A stretch of 64,000 nt of DNA from UBA8106 sp913052135. GTDB taxonomy: Bacteria > Acidobacteriota > Vicinamibacteria > Vicinamibacterales > UBA823. Made by a program: the position numbers and the translations under genes. Shown here piece after piece: positions 17,539-26,086 of this stretch. The stretch spans positions 1 through 64,000 of the forward strand of contig CAJXDY010000004.1 of the NCBI GenBank assembly GCA_913052135.1. The letters are read 5' to 3'. Each line of letters starts with the position of its first letter. Position 1 is the stretch's first letter. The notes below the pieces were generated by a model that saw nothing but the letters and a program-made list of their open reading frames with translations, was not told the origin of the DNA and made no database searches.

Positions 17539-18771
17539 CTAAAAAAAATCTCTTAATATGCGACCGAAGCGTTCTCTCCAATCACCAAACATTCCCAATC
17601 CTATCGAAGGTAGTGCTGCAGCATCGTGACCATTCACGTACATGGCAAGTCCAACTGCGGTTGCAAAACTGGGATCCTGCACATGATCAGCGAGCCCTCC
17701 GACTCCATCGGGAAACCCACGTCGAATGGGTAGGTCAAAAATTTGCTCAGCAACCTCGGCCATGCCTTCAAGCTTGGATCCACCACCAGTTAACACAACT
17801 CCCGCGTTTAATGAACGTTCGTAACCGGACCTTCTAATCTCATCCCATAAGTGATGGAAGACTTCTTCTGCATGAGGCTGCAACACTTCTGCAAGTATTT
17901 TTTTCGGCATCGTCCGAGGAGCTCGTCCTCCAACACTCGACACTTCGACCAGGTCTTCTTCATCAATCAGCGCGGCGAGTGCACACCCAGCACGCTGCTT
18001 CAGTTTCTCCGCGTCTGGTATCGGCGTGCGTAAACTAACCGCCAGGTCAGTCGTAAAATGGTCCCCTCCAATTGCAATTACCCCCGTATGCCAGATGCTA
18101 CCCCGCTCAAACACTGTAAAGTCAGTCGTACCTCCCCCAATATCAACGAGTGCCACCCCAAGTTCTTTCTCGTCAGTCGTCAAGACTGCTTCACTCGCCG
18201 CCAACTGCTCAAGCACCGAGGTCTGCACCTTCACGCCCGCTTGGTTTACGCATGCGACGATATTCTGTTTTGATGATGTGCTTCCTGTAACAATATGAAC
18301 ATTTACTTCAAGTCGAGATCCGATCATTCCAACTGGGTTAGTTATCCCATCCTGTTCATCGACAACAAAATCTTGCACTATCACATGCAAAATTTCTCGA
18401 CCACTTGGCACAGCAATTTCTTGGGCAGCTTTAATCGCGCGACCAACATCTTCAGTAAAGATTTCTCGATTTTTTCCAGCGACAGAAACAACACCACGAC
18501 TGTTGAAGCCTTTAATGTGTGCTCCAGAGAGGCCGAGAATGACGCGGTCGATCTCAATTCCTGCAGTCTGCTCAGCCTCTTTGATTGAACGGTCCACTGC
18601 CCGGACAGCCACCTCAAGATTAACGACTACACCCTGACGAATACCCTGAGACTCCGCCGTTCCGACTCCGACGATGTCAAGACTACCCTCCTCAGTCACC
18701 TCTCCAACAATAGTAGCGATCTTGGATGTCCCGACATCGAGTCCTACGAGATAACGGTTTTTTCTTGCCAC
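17539..18771 (-). CDS. ftsA: Cell division protein FtsA
   Basis: 410 residues, actin-like ATPase that anchors FtsZ filaments to the membrane. Subdomain 1A begins with YLVGLDVGTSKIATIVGEV (phosphate 1 loop). The FtsA-specific 1C region follows (about 85-165), and DIGGGTTDFTVF near 210 is the phosphate 2 loop. VVLTGGGSKLEG lies in the adenosine-binding part. The C-terminus, MFGDWRERFGRILRDFF, is an amphipathic helix of the kind that serves as membrane-targeting sequence. It lies 30 nt after ftsQ and 16 nt before ftsZ, so it is co-transcribed with both. Confidence 0.96.
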   Translation of the reverse strand: MARKNRYLVGLDVGTSKIATIVGEVTEEGSLDIVGVGTAESQGIRQGVVVNLEVAVRAVDRSIKEAEQTAGIEIDRVILGLSGAHIKGFNSRGVVSVAGKNREIFTEDVGRAIKAAQEIAVPSGREILHVIVQDFVVDEQDGITNPVGMIGSRLEVNVHIVTGSTSSKQNIVACVNQAGVKVQTSVLEQLAASEAVLTTDEKELGVALVDIGGGTTDFTVFERGSIWHTGVIAIGGDHFTTDLAVSLRTPIPDAEKLKQRAGCALAALIDEEDLVEVSSVGGRAPRTMPKKILAEVLQPHAEEVFHHLWDEIRRSGYERSLNAGVVLTGGGSKLEGMAEVAEQIFDLPIRRGFPDGVGGLADHVQDPSFATAVGLAMYVNGHDAAALPSIGLGMFGDWRERFGRILRDFF

Positions 18772-18801
18772 GAGTTCTCCCTTACAAACATGTCCGGCAG
18801 T

Positions 18802-19644
18802 TTACTGTTGCACACTTGAGCCTCCCTCTAGTCCGACAGGGCGCACATAGACTCGATTGCCAAACCGGAGATCAACATAGTCAATGTGTGGAACTTTTTC
18901 CCGAAGTGCCGTAACCATCTCCAAGTACGATCGTAGCCGCTCAGCAAATTGGTTAACTCCAAGATGGATTAATGCTTCATCATCATCGAGAATTACGACC
19001 ACATTCGATGGATTACTAACATCGATCTGTGATACCCGACCCACGATCCGAGGTTGGGTTTCTAAATCATTCATCACACGCATTGTTAGATGTGAACGTT
19101 GATCGTCGATTACAACCTGACCGTTAGAGGTCTCGTGCAATAAACCATCTATGACTGGCAGATCGAAATGGGCGTACTCTGTTCCGTACTCTGCTATCAA
19201 TCGTGCCTGGTCATCAATTAAATATAAGTGTCCATCAATTCGTCCCAACGCCATGGGTACTCGCTCAGAAATAGAAATCTTGATAGTCGACGGTATGACG
19301 ATGCGAAGTGTTGCGTCTTTCACCCATGGCGAAGCGAGTAATGCATTCCGCCACTGCTCAAGATCTGTCCTGAAAATGTTCTCCCCGTGAAGTTCATCAA
19401 CTAAGCTCAATGCTTCGTCCGTCGAAAGATGAACATTCCCACGCACAATTACTCGATCGATAGACAGCACTGGCATCTGAAGTACGAATACCTTGATTTG
19501 ATACCCCACGAATAGAACGATTACGAATATCGCGCTTACTTTGAGGACGCGCCGCCAGCGCGCCGTAAACACACGTCGCCTCTTAATGGGTCGAAGCTGC
19601 GTGCGTCGCCTGAACCGCTTATCTGTTGGTACACTGACTGTCAT
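18802..19644 (-). CDS. ftsQ: Cell division protein FtsQ/DivIB
   Basis: 280 residues. A basic cytoplasmic N-terminus (about 1-32) is followed by a single membrane segment (about 33-53, VSAIFVIVLFVGYQIKVFVL). A POTRA domain comes next, beginning at SIDRVIVRGNVHLSTDEAL (about 58-125). The FtsQ beta domain fills the rest, with RVPMALGRIDGHLYLIDDQA. It bridges early cytosolic and late periplasmic divisome proteins and binds FtsB/FtsL. It lies 12 nt after murC; murB and ddl, often found between these two genes, are absent. Confidence 0.93.
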   Translation of the reverse strand: MTVSVPTDKRFRRRTQLRPIKRRRVFTARWRRVLKVSAIFVIVLFVGYQIKVFVLQMPVLSIDRVIVRGNVHLSTDEALSLVDELHGENIFRTDLEQWRNALLASPWVKDATLRIVIPSTIKISISERVPMALGRIDGHLYLIDDQARLIAEYGTEYAHFDLPVIDGLLHETSNGQVVIDDQRSHLTMRVMNDLETQPRIVGRVSQIDVSNPSNVVVILDDDEALIHLGVNQFAERLRSYLEMVTALREKVPHIDYVDLRFGNRVYVRPVGLEGGSSVQQ

Positions 19645-19656
19645 AATCTATCTCTA

Positions 19657-21090
19657 TCACCCATAATTGGCCTCGATGACATCAGCATCCTGTCGCTGTC
19701 TTTGCTGTAGGTGATGAAAAATACGACCAGCAACGCCACTGATTGAACCGGCACCAAATGTAATTACGAGGTCCCCGCGTTTGGCCAGTTGTCCCACGCG
19801 GGTGACAACCTCATCGAGCGATCTAACTAGATGCACCGGCGACTCGCTAAATTGTCCTATCACTTCTGCCAGCACTTCAGAGGTGGCGCCTGGCATCGGA
19901 GTTTCACCGGCAGCATAAACCTCAGTCAATATGACCTCATCCGCACCAGCCAGCACTGAACCGAACTGGGACATTAACCGACTCACTCGAGTAAATCTGT
20001 GAGGTTGCACCACTACAAGCATTCGACGCTTGAACTGCTGACGCGCAGTATGCATCACTGCTGCAATCTCAGTAGGATGGTGACCGTAATCATCTACCAC
20101 CAGCACACCATCAGCTTCCCCAAGTCGTTGAAAGCGACGCTCCACTCCAGAAAACTCCGCTAAAGTTGCAGTAACCTGTGTGAAGTTCAGACCGATTTCC
20201 AGTCCGACGACCATGGCAGCCAAAGAATTTCGAATGTTGTGAAGACCAGGCACCTGGAGGCGTAACGTTCCCAGTAACACGCGTTCACGCTCGCCAAACG
20301 GTTTATAGGACACAGAGCATGTCGAACCGAAAGTTTGCTCTTCTATATCAAACGCGAAAAGATCTGCATCCTGAGCATCAACTCCATAAGTTCTTACTCG
20401 CCGGGAAATCCTGCTTGCCTGCTCCCGTAAGCTTTCATCGTCGGCACATACTGCCACTAATCCATAGAAAGGCACCCGGTTAGCAAAGTTAACAAACGCG
20501 TCACATAGATGGTCAAGCGTGCCATAACTTTCCATGTGTTCATCATCCACATTGGTGATCACAGCAATTGATGGAGAGAGTCGTAAAAACGATCGATCGC
20601 TCTCATCAGCTTCTACAATCATGTAATCCCCTTGTCCGACACGCGCATTGCTTCCAAAACTACTTAAGCGACCACCGATTACAGCAGTTGGATCCAGGTT
20701 GGCACGTTCGAGCATGAACGCAATCATTGATGCAGTGGAGGTCTTGCCATGTGAACCTGCCACAGCGATGCTGTAGCGCAGTCGCATGAGCTCCGCCAGC
20801 ATTTCCGCACGTGGAATCACAGGAATTTGACATCGGTGAGCTTCCTGGATTTCTGGATTCGTTGAGTCAATCGCGGCAGACATGACGACCACATCGGCAT
20901 TGTGAACAAACTTAGCGTCGTGACCTTCATGCACAGTTGCGCCAAGTGAGACCAATAAGTCCGTCGTCTCGCAACATCGGAGGTCAGAACCACTCACCAC
21001 ATACCCCAAGGTTATTAACAGTTCGGCAATACCACTCATGCCACTACCGCCAATACCTACGAAATGAACTTTTTTCGTGCGGCCGAGCAC
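19657..21090 (-). CDS. murC: UDP-N-acetylmuramate--L-alanine ligase
   Basis: 477 residues. Adds L-Ala to UDP-MurNAc with ATP, the first peptide step of peptidoglycan synthesis in the cytoplasm. The UDP-binding N-terminal domain starts VHFVGIGGSGMSGIAELL. The central ATPase has the P-loop AGSHGKTSTASM (about 112-123), the EADESDRSFL acidic motif and a TNVDDEHMESYG segment. The C-terminal domain carries DDYGHHPTEI and VVQPHRFTR. It is not fused to Ddl or MurB. It is followed by ftsQ after 12 nt and preceded by murG with an 83-nt gap. Confidence 0.96.
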   Translation of the reverse strand: MLGRTKKVHFVGIGGSGMSGIAELLITLGYVVSGSDLRCCETTDLLVSLGATVHEGHDAKFVHNADVVVMSAAIDSTNPEIQEAHRCQIPVIPRAEMLAELMRLRYSIAVAGSHGKTSTASMIAFMLERANLDPTAVIGGRLSSFGSNARVGQGDYMIVEADESDRSFLRLSPSIAVITNVDDEHMESYGTLDHLCDAFVNFANRVPFYGLVAVCADDESLREQASRISRRVRTYGVDAQDADLFAFDIEEQTFGSTCSVSYKPFGERERVLLGTLRLQVPGLHNIRNSLAAMVVGLEIGLNFTQVTATLAEFSGVERRFQRLGEADGVLVVDDYGHHPTEIAAVMHTARQQFKRRMLVVVQPHRFTRVSRLMSQFGSVLAGADEVILTEVYAAGETPMPGATSEVLAEVIGQFSESPVHLVRSLDEVVTRVGQLAKRGDLVITFGAGSISGVAGRIFHHLQQRQRQDADVIEANYG

Positions 21091-21173
21091 GATTATGTCC
21101 GTTCCAGCTTTCGCATTTCGCTTTGCCTCATCAGTCTGCCCTTACCCTGCCATCCTTGAATTACTGCTCGCGA

Positions 21174-22256
21174 TCATGAGTGAACAAGTTCTAAAACTCG
21201 ATCAACGATCCGTGCCGCAGCATCAGGACGAGCCAGTTGTCTAGCTGCAGCACCCATTTCACTCCGTTGCTTACGATTCGCTGCCAATGTTTTTACATGG
21301 GACACCAACGCAGCCGCGACATCACCACCTGCAATCATCTTTGCGGCACCAACCGTGACCAAAGCATCGGCATTTTTAGATTGATGTTCGTCGGCCGTCC
21401 TCAACGGCACCAGAACACTTGGTCGACCTACGGCAGCTAGTTCAGTAACTGTCGTTGCACCAGCTCGACAAATAACGAGATCCGAAGCCAGCATGGCTTT
21501 TGCCATTGGCTCAAGAAAGGTCTCAACCTGAGCATTAAGACCGGCTTGACGATACGACTCCCGAACTTCAACAAGATCGCGCTCACCTGTCTGGTGCGTG
21601 ACAATGAGCCGTGGTTTGATTTGTGCAAGGGCTGGTGCGGCCTGACGAAGGGCAAGGTTAAGAGCGTGAGCCCCCTGTGATCCGCCAATAACTAGGACGT
21701 GGCAAGTTTCTGAATCCGCATCTTGATCAATTTGCGATCCCATTTCAAAGAATTCCTTACGAACAGGATTTCCACTCATGAACCCTTTCGACCCAAAATC
21801 TGAGAGTGTTGAAGTAAAAGCTACTGCCACAGCTCTGACGAAAGGTCTGAGCAGTCGATTCGTCAGGCCCGGTATCACATTCTGCTCAAGGACAAGTGTG
21901 GGAATCCCACGGAGTGCAGCTATAGCCACCACGGGGCCTGAACTATAACCTCCCACGCCCATCACTAGATGAGGCACACGTCGAGACAGAAGACGCCAAG
22001 CATCACATGCACTTACTGGTAGCATCGCTAAATTACGTGCTAATTCCCTTCCCGACTTGCCCTTCAGTCCCGCACTCCGAATAAAATCCAATTCAAACCC
22101 TGCCTCAGGTACGGCTCGCGATTCGATCCCCTTCGTAGTACCTGCAAACGTCACTCTTGTCTTCGGACTTCGACGCGTTAATTCCTGAGCAACCGCTATC
22201 CCAGGATATAAATGGCCTCCTGTGCCTCCACCCGCAATCACGATCCTCAGTCCCAT
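21174..22256 (-). CDS. murG: UDP-GlcNAc:lipid I N-acetylglucosaminyltransferase MurG
   Basis: 360 residues from ATG 22256; the GTG at 22268 adds four residues before the usual start. Adds GlcNAc to lipid I to form lipid II at the inner face of the membrane. GT28 family: N-terminal glycine-rich loop IAGGGTGGHLYPGIAVAQEL, a GVGGYSSGPVVAIA second loop and EQNVIPGLTNR. The donor-binding half has VIGGSQGAHALN and ICRAGATTVTELAAVGRPSV, ending in a typical P-L-x(5)-D-x-Q-x-x-N-A region. It lies between ftsW and murC in the normal order. Confidence 0.96.
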   Translation of the reverse strand: MGLRIVIAGGGTGGHLYPGIAVAQELTRRSPKTRVTFAGTTKGIESRAVPEAGFELDFIRSAGLKGKSGRELARNLAMLPVSACDAWRLLSRRVPHLVMGVGGYSSGPVVAIAALRGIPTLVLEQNVIPGLTNRLLRPFVRAVAVAFTSTLSDFGSKGFMSGNPVRKEFFEMGSQIDQDADSETCHVLVIGGSQGAHALNLALRQAAPALAQIKPRLIVTHQTGERDLVEVRESYRQAGLNAQVETFLEPMAKAMLASDLVICRAGATTVTELAAVGRPSVLVPLRTADEHQSKNADALVTVGAAKMIAGGDVAAALVSHVKTLAANRKQRSEMGAAARQLARPDAAARIVDRVLELVHS

Positions 22257-22304
22257 ACTGATGACCACAAACGCTCTACGTTGAGCTGTCTCCTGCTCTC
22301 CACC

Positions 22305-23396
22305 TTATGAGTGCGCTGACGCGTGTTGTGAGACATTGAGCAAAATCCCCATTCCTATCAAGCTACTTATCAGCGAAGACCCTCCGGCACTTACGAACGG
22401 CAGTGGGATGCCCGTGGTCGGCAATAAACCTAAGACGACACTCATGTTTAGGAACGCCTGACCTATCACCATCGTTGTGATCCCGATCGCCAAAAACGAA
22501 CCGAAGCGATCAGGGGCGCGCAATGCAACCCGAAAACCTCGCCAACCAATCACGCCGAAGCACAAGAGCACTGCACTCGCACCAACAATGCCAGTTTCCT
22601 CAGCAATGACCGCATATATGAAGTCGGTATGTGCTTCGGGAAGATACTGATGCGATTGCACACCGCCCATGACACCCAATCCAAGCAATCCTCCCGTGCC
22701 CACCGCAATCAAGGACTGAACGAGCTGAAAACCATCTCCCATGCGGTCATTCCACGGATTCGTCCATGAGATAAGCCGCTGCCATCGATACCCCGCGGAG
22801 AGGAAGTACCACCCCATCGGCAGAGCTAACAGCATCGCACCAATAACCCAGCGATAGCTGAGCCCTGCAGCCAACACCATCGCGCCAACGATGACGGCAA
22901 CTCCTGCAGCCGTACCGAGATCTGGTTCTACCAGGATCAAGCCGGCAATCATTGCAGTTACAAGCCCGATAAAACCTAACGAGTAGGACACGTCGTTAAT
23001 GCGATCCATTCGGCGTTCCAACACGGCAGCAACAAATAATATGACCGCTAATTTGGCAAACTCAGAAGGCTGGACACCAATTCCGGCGACAGCAAACCAC
23101 CGCCGTGCCCCATTTATCTCAGGACCTAACAAGACCAGAACGAGCAAGAACGTGGCAACGCCCAATGCCGTCCAAATAACAGCAGGTTGCCGGTAATTCC
23201 GATAATCCAGCCGCATCATTGCGGCAAGGCCACACACACCGAAAATTGCCCAGCTCAGCTGCTTAAATAAAAAATAATATGGCCGTCCATCCATCGCTTT
23301 CACGGCTGAAGCGCTGTAGACCATCACAACGCTAGTACCTATGAGTAAGAGCGTTGCCATAAAGAGCCACTTGTCTGACTTCAGTTTTCGAGCCAT
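22305..23396 (-). CDS. ftsW: Septal peptidoglycan polymerase FtsW (SEDS family)
   Basis: 363 residues, about ten membrane segments. SEDS glycosyltransferase that polymerises lipid II at the septum together with FtsI. Family marks include the first hydrophobic segment with VVMVYSASAV, the WFAVAGIGVQPSEFAKLAVI motif, LVEPDLGTAAGVAVI, the YRWQRLISWTNPW segment with the catalytic-loop GDGFQLVQSLIAVGTGGLLG, and IAEETGIVGA followed by GLLPTTGIPLPFVSAGGSS. It starts after an unusually long 205-nt gap from murD that holds the 136-bp inverted-repeat element, so its expression may be partly uncoupled from the upstream genes. Confidence 0.95.
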   Translation of the reverse strand: MARKLKSDKWLFMATLLLIGTSVVMVYSASAVKAMDGRPYYFLFKQLSWAIFGVCGLAAMMRLDYRNYRQPAVIWTALGVATFLLVLVLLGPEINGARRWFAVAGIGVQPSEFAKLAVILFVAAVLERRMDRINDVSYSLGFIGLVTAMIAGLILVEPDLGTAAGVAVIVGAMVLAAGLSYRWVIGAMLLALPMGWYFLSAGYRWQRLISWTNPWNDRMGDGFQLVQSLIAVGTGGLLGLGVMGGVQSHQYLPEAHTDFIYAVIAEETGIVGASAVLLCFGVIGWRGFRVALRAPDRFGSFLAIGITTMVIGQAFLNMSVVLGLLPTTGIPLPFVSAGGSSLISSLIGMGILLNVSQHASAHS

Positions 23397-23480
23397 ACTC
23401 TTGTCTTGCTTAAAGCCCCTTGGGACAATAACTTGTCCTAAAGGTTCGATCGGTTGATTCCGATATTAGTAATGCCACTC

Positions 23481-23616
23481 AATCGTGAGCAGTGAGCAGT
23501 CATCAGCCGCTTTTGAGGACAAAGACACCAGTCTCGTAGACCGGGGTAGCCTACGTTCCCAGCGACTAGCTCTTCGCCGCCACAAGGCGACTGATAACTG
23601 CTCACTGCTCACGATT
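23481..23616. repeat. 136-bp inverted-repeat element (MITE-like or structured RNA) between murD and ftsW
   Basis: The left arm at 23481-23506 and right arm at 23591-23616 are 26-bp inverted repeats with a single mismatch. Each arm contains a tandem 7-mer, GTGAGCA twice. The 84-bp centre has two smaller inverted repeats: CGTAG/CTACG at 23535-23555, and TCGCC/GGCGA at 23574-23590 abutting the right arm. No open frame of note lies inside. The right arm overlaps murD: it supplies the last four codons (N-R-E-Q) and the stop. In the mRNA it would fold into a long branched hairpin between murD and ftsW. It has the form of a small non-autonomous mobile element, but a target-site duplication is not obvious and no second copy was noticed in the window. 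Confidence 0.8.
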
Positions 23617-24993
23617 TCTCCTCATGTCTCTTTCAAGACGCACAACTTCTTCCTTAAAACGACGACCCCGCTCAGCATAATTTTGGTACATGTCAAAGCT
23701 GGCACATGCAGGACTCAGCAGCACCGCGCCCCCTGGTGGTGCCAAAGCAAACGCAGACCGAACCGCTTCACCCATGTCACGCGCATCACTGACGGGCACA
23801 ACATCGGCCAGCGCCTGTCGAATCTTGCTCTGCGCTTCACCCATCGCAATGACGGCCACGGCATGGTCGGCCACTGCAGTGCGTAATTCCCTCAGATCAC
23901 CAGCCTTCAGTCGGCCGCCAAGTAGAACGACCGACGGGGCATCCATTGTCTCAATCGCCTTCATCGCAGCATCTACATTTGTGGCTTTGGAATCGTTAAC
24001 AAAACGAATTTCATTAATCTCTGCAACAGGCTCCAAAACATGCTCAAGCCCTTTAAACTCAGAAATCACTTGAGTCATAATGTCTGCTGAGACGTCCATA
24101 ATGGTCGCAACAGTCACAGCAGCGAGTACATCAGCCAATAAATGCCGTCCCGTCAGTTGAACGGCCTGCACTGGAACCAGTGCCGCTGGTGAGGGTGTCG
24201 TATTCCACACTATGGTGCCACCCTCCACAGATACTCCATTGTCAATCGTCGCATTAAGACTAAATGGCCGCTGCCGGCCTTGACTTCCGCAAGCCAGCGA
24301 CATGGCGTTGGCATCATCAGCATTCACCACTACCCAATCACTTGCCTCTTGGTTCATAAACACACGACCCTTAGCCGCGGCGTAGGCCTCGGTTGTCTCG
24401 TGACGATCGAGATGATCAGGGGTGAGATTTAGTAGTACTGCAATCCATGGATGAAACTGGTCGGTCAATTCCAGTTGAAAACTACTAACCTCGACGATGT
24501 GTAGAACGTCAGGACTTGATTCTCCAACTTGCGTACTTAATGCTGGACCGATATTGCCGCCAACAACGGTTTGGAAACCAGCCGCAGCGAGGATTTGTCC
24601 AACCAAAACCGTGGTAGTCGACTTTCCTTTAGTCCCAGTCACGGCAACAATACGACCGTCCATCCATCTTGACGCCAACTCGATTTCACTGATTACTGGC
24701 ACACCCGCTGCTCTGGCCGCCTGAATGACCGACTGAATGGGTGGAACACCAGGACTCATCACAACCAAGTCAGCATTCACGAACGTTTCCATTCGGTGTT
24801 CACCAAACTCGAGTTGCACCTTTTCATTCCGCAAACTGTCTGGAAGGTCCGTCCGTGCCCGCAGGTCGGTTATCGTCACGGATGCTCCTCTATCAATCAG
24901 CAGCTCAGCTGCAGCGATGCCACTTTGCGCAGCACCCACAACAACGACGCTGTGGTTCTCAACCGAAAAATCCTTCTTCTTGCTATGTGGCAC
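23602..24993 (-). CDS. murD: UDP-N-acetylmuramoylalanine--D-glutamate ligase
   Basis: 463 residues. Adds D-Glu to UDP-MurNAc-L-Ala. The N-terminal uridine-binding domain opens VVVVGAAQSGIAAAELL and includes SPGVPP. The ATPase domain has AVTGTKGKSTTTVLVG (about 115-130) and LNLTPDHLDRHE. The C-terminal domain has FVNDSKATNVDAAMKAIE, VVLLGGRLKAGD and LLSPACASFDMYQNYAERGRRF, the normal MurD ending. The final four residues and the stop codon lie inside the inverted-repeat element, so the original C-terminus was probably altered by its arrival. It starts 7 nt after mraY. Confidence 0.96.
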   Translation of the reverse strand: MPHSKKKDFSVENHSVVVVGAAQSGIAAAELLIDRGASVTITDLRARTDLPDSLRNEKVQLEFGEHRMETFVNADLVVMSPGVPPIQSVIQAARAAGVPVISEIELASRWMDGRIVAVTGTKGKSTTTVLVGQILAAAGFQTVVGGNIGPALSTQVGESSPDVLHIVEVSSFQLELTDQFHPWIAVLLNLTPDHLDRHETTEAYAAAKGRVFMNQEASDWVVVNADDANAMSLACGSQGRQRPFSLNATIDNGVSVEGGTIVWNTTPSPAALVPVQAVQLTGRHLLADVLAAVTVATIMDVSADIMTQVISEFKGLEHVLEPVAEINEIRFVNDSKATNVDAAMKAIETMDAPSVVLLGGRLKAGDLRELRTAVADHAVAVIAMGEAQSKIRQALADVVPVSDARDMGEAVRSAFALAPPGGAVLLSPACASFDMYQNYAERGRRFKEEVVRLERDMRRNREQ

Positions 24994-25000
24994 GTCCGCC

Positions 25001-26086
25001 TCACCGCAACTTCAATGTCGTTAAACTGAAAAGTGCGAAAATCACAGCAACGACGAGGAACCGAGTCATGATCTTTGGCTCACTCCAACCTTGTAATTCA
25101 AAGTGATGGTGCAATGGCGCCATCTTAAAAACACGACGACCCGTCATTCGGAAAGAGAAGACTTGAATAATCACCGACAGCGCCTCTGCGACAAACACCC
25201 CGCCAACAATCAGTAGAAGCAATTCTTGCTTAATGAGAACAGCCACCGTCCCGAGCGCGCCACCGAGTGCTAACGAGCCAACGTCGCCCATGAAAATGTC
25301 AGCTGGATAGGCGTTGTACCAGAGAAAGCCTAGGCTCGCGCCCACTAGCGCTCCGCAGAAAATCGTGAGTTCTGCCGCTGGGGAAAACTGAACAAGTAAG
25401 AGATATTCAGCAAATACGCGATGTCCGGTAATGTAAGTCAACCCAGTAAAGGCTGCGGCAGCAATAGTAAACGTGCCAATTGCTAAACCGTCGAGGCCAT
25501 CCGTTAAGTTGACTGCATTGGAAGCTCCCACTAGGACAAGAACAACGAATGGCACGTACAAAAAGCCGAGTTCTGGAACTAACTCTTTGAAGAATGGAAA
25601 ATTGAGACGCGTGTTATAAAGGTTTTCCTCCGTTAAGGCTAGAACAGCTACTCCTACTAGGGACGCAACCACTACTTGCGCAACCAATTTATAACGTGGA
25701 CGAAGACCATGATGAGACCGTCGTTTCAATTTTAGGTAATCATCAACGAACCCGATACTGCCAAAAGCTAGAGTGGACAACACGGCAATCCACACATATG
25801 TATTAGTCAGATCAGCCCACAGTAATGTGGGAACAATCGCGGCAGTCAAAATCAGAAGCCCGCCCATGGTAGGCGTGCCGGCTTTTGGTTGATGGGCAAT
25901 CGGCCCAGTGGTCCGGATCACTTGTCCGATTTGTGCTTCTCGAAGTTTTCGAATCATCCATGGGCCCAACATCAGGCTAAACGCTAGAGCCGTCAGACTC
26001 GCCGCCGCCGTACGGAATGTCACATACTGCGTTACATTCAACAACGAAATCTGTGCGCCATAAGGATAGAGAAGGTGGTACAGCAT
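25001..26086 (-). CDS. mraY: Phospho-N-acetylmuramoyl-pentapeptide transferase MraY
   Basis: 361 residues, ten membrane segments. Transfers phospho-MurNAc-pentapeptide to undecaprenyl phosphate, forming lipid I. Diagnostic motifs: KAGTPTMGGLLIL, the Asp pair in GFVDDYLKLK, NAVNLTDGLDGLAIG, the cytoplasmic-loop NAYPADIFMGDVGSLALGG and late MAPLHHHFELQGWSEPKI with its histidine triad. Its ATG overlaps the murF stop by one base (TAATG), so translation is coupled. Confidence 0.97.
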   Translation of the reverse strand: MLYHLLYPYGAQISLLNVTQYVTFRTAAASLTALAFSLMLGPWMIRKLREAQIGQVIRTTGPIAHQPKAGTPTMGGLLILTAAIVPTLLWADLTNTYVWIAVLSTLAFGSIGFVDDYLKLKRRSHHGLRPRYKLVAQVVVASLVGVAVLALTEENLYNTRLNFPFFKELVPELGFLYVPFVVLVLVGASNAVNLTDGLDGLAIGTFTIAAAAFTGLTYITGHRVFAEYLLLVQFSPAAELTIFCGALVGASLGFLWYNAYPADIFMGDVGSLALGGALGTVAVLIKQELLLLIVGGVFVAEALSVIIQVFSFRMTGRRVFKMAPLHHHFELQGWSEPKIMTRFLVVAVIFALFSLTTLKLR

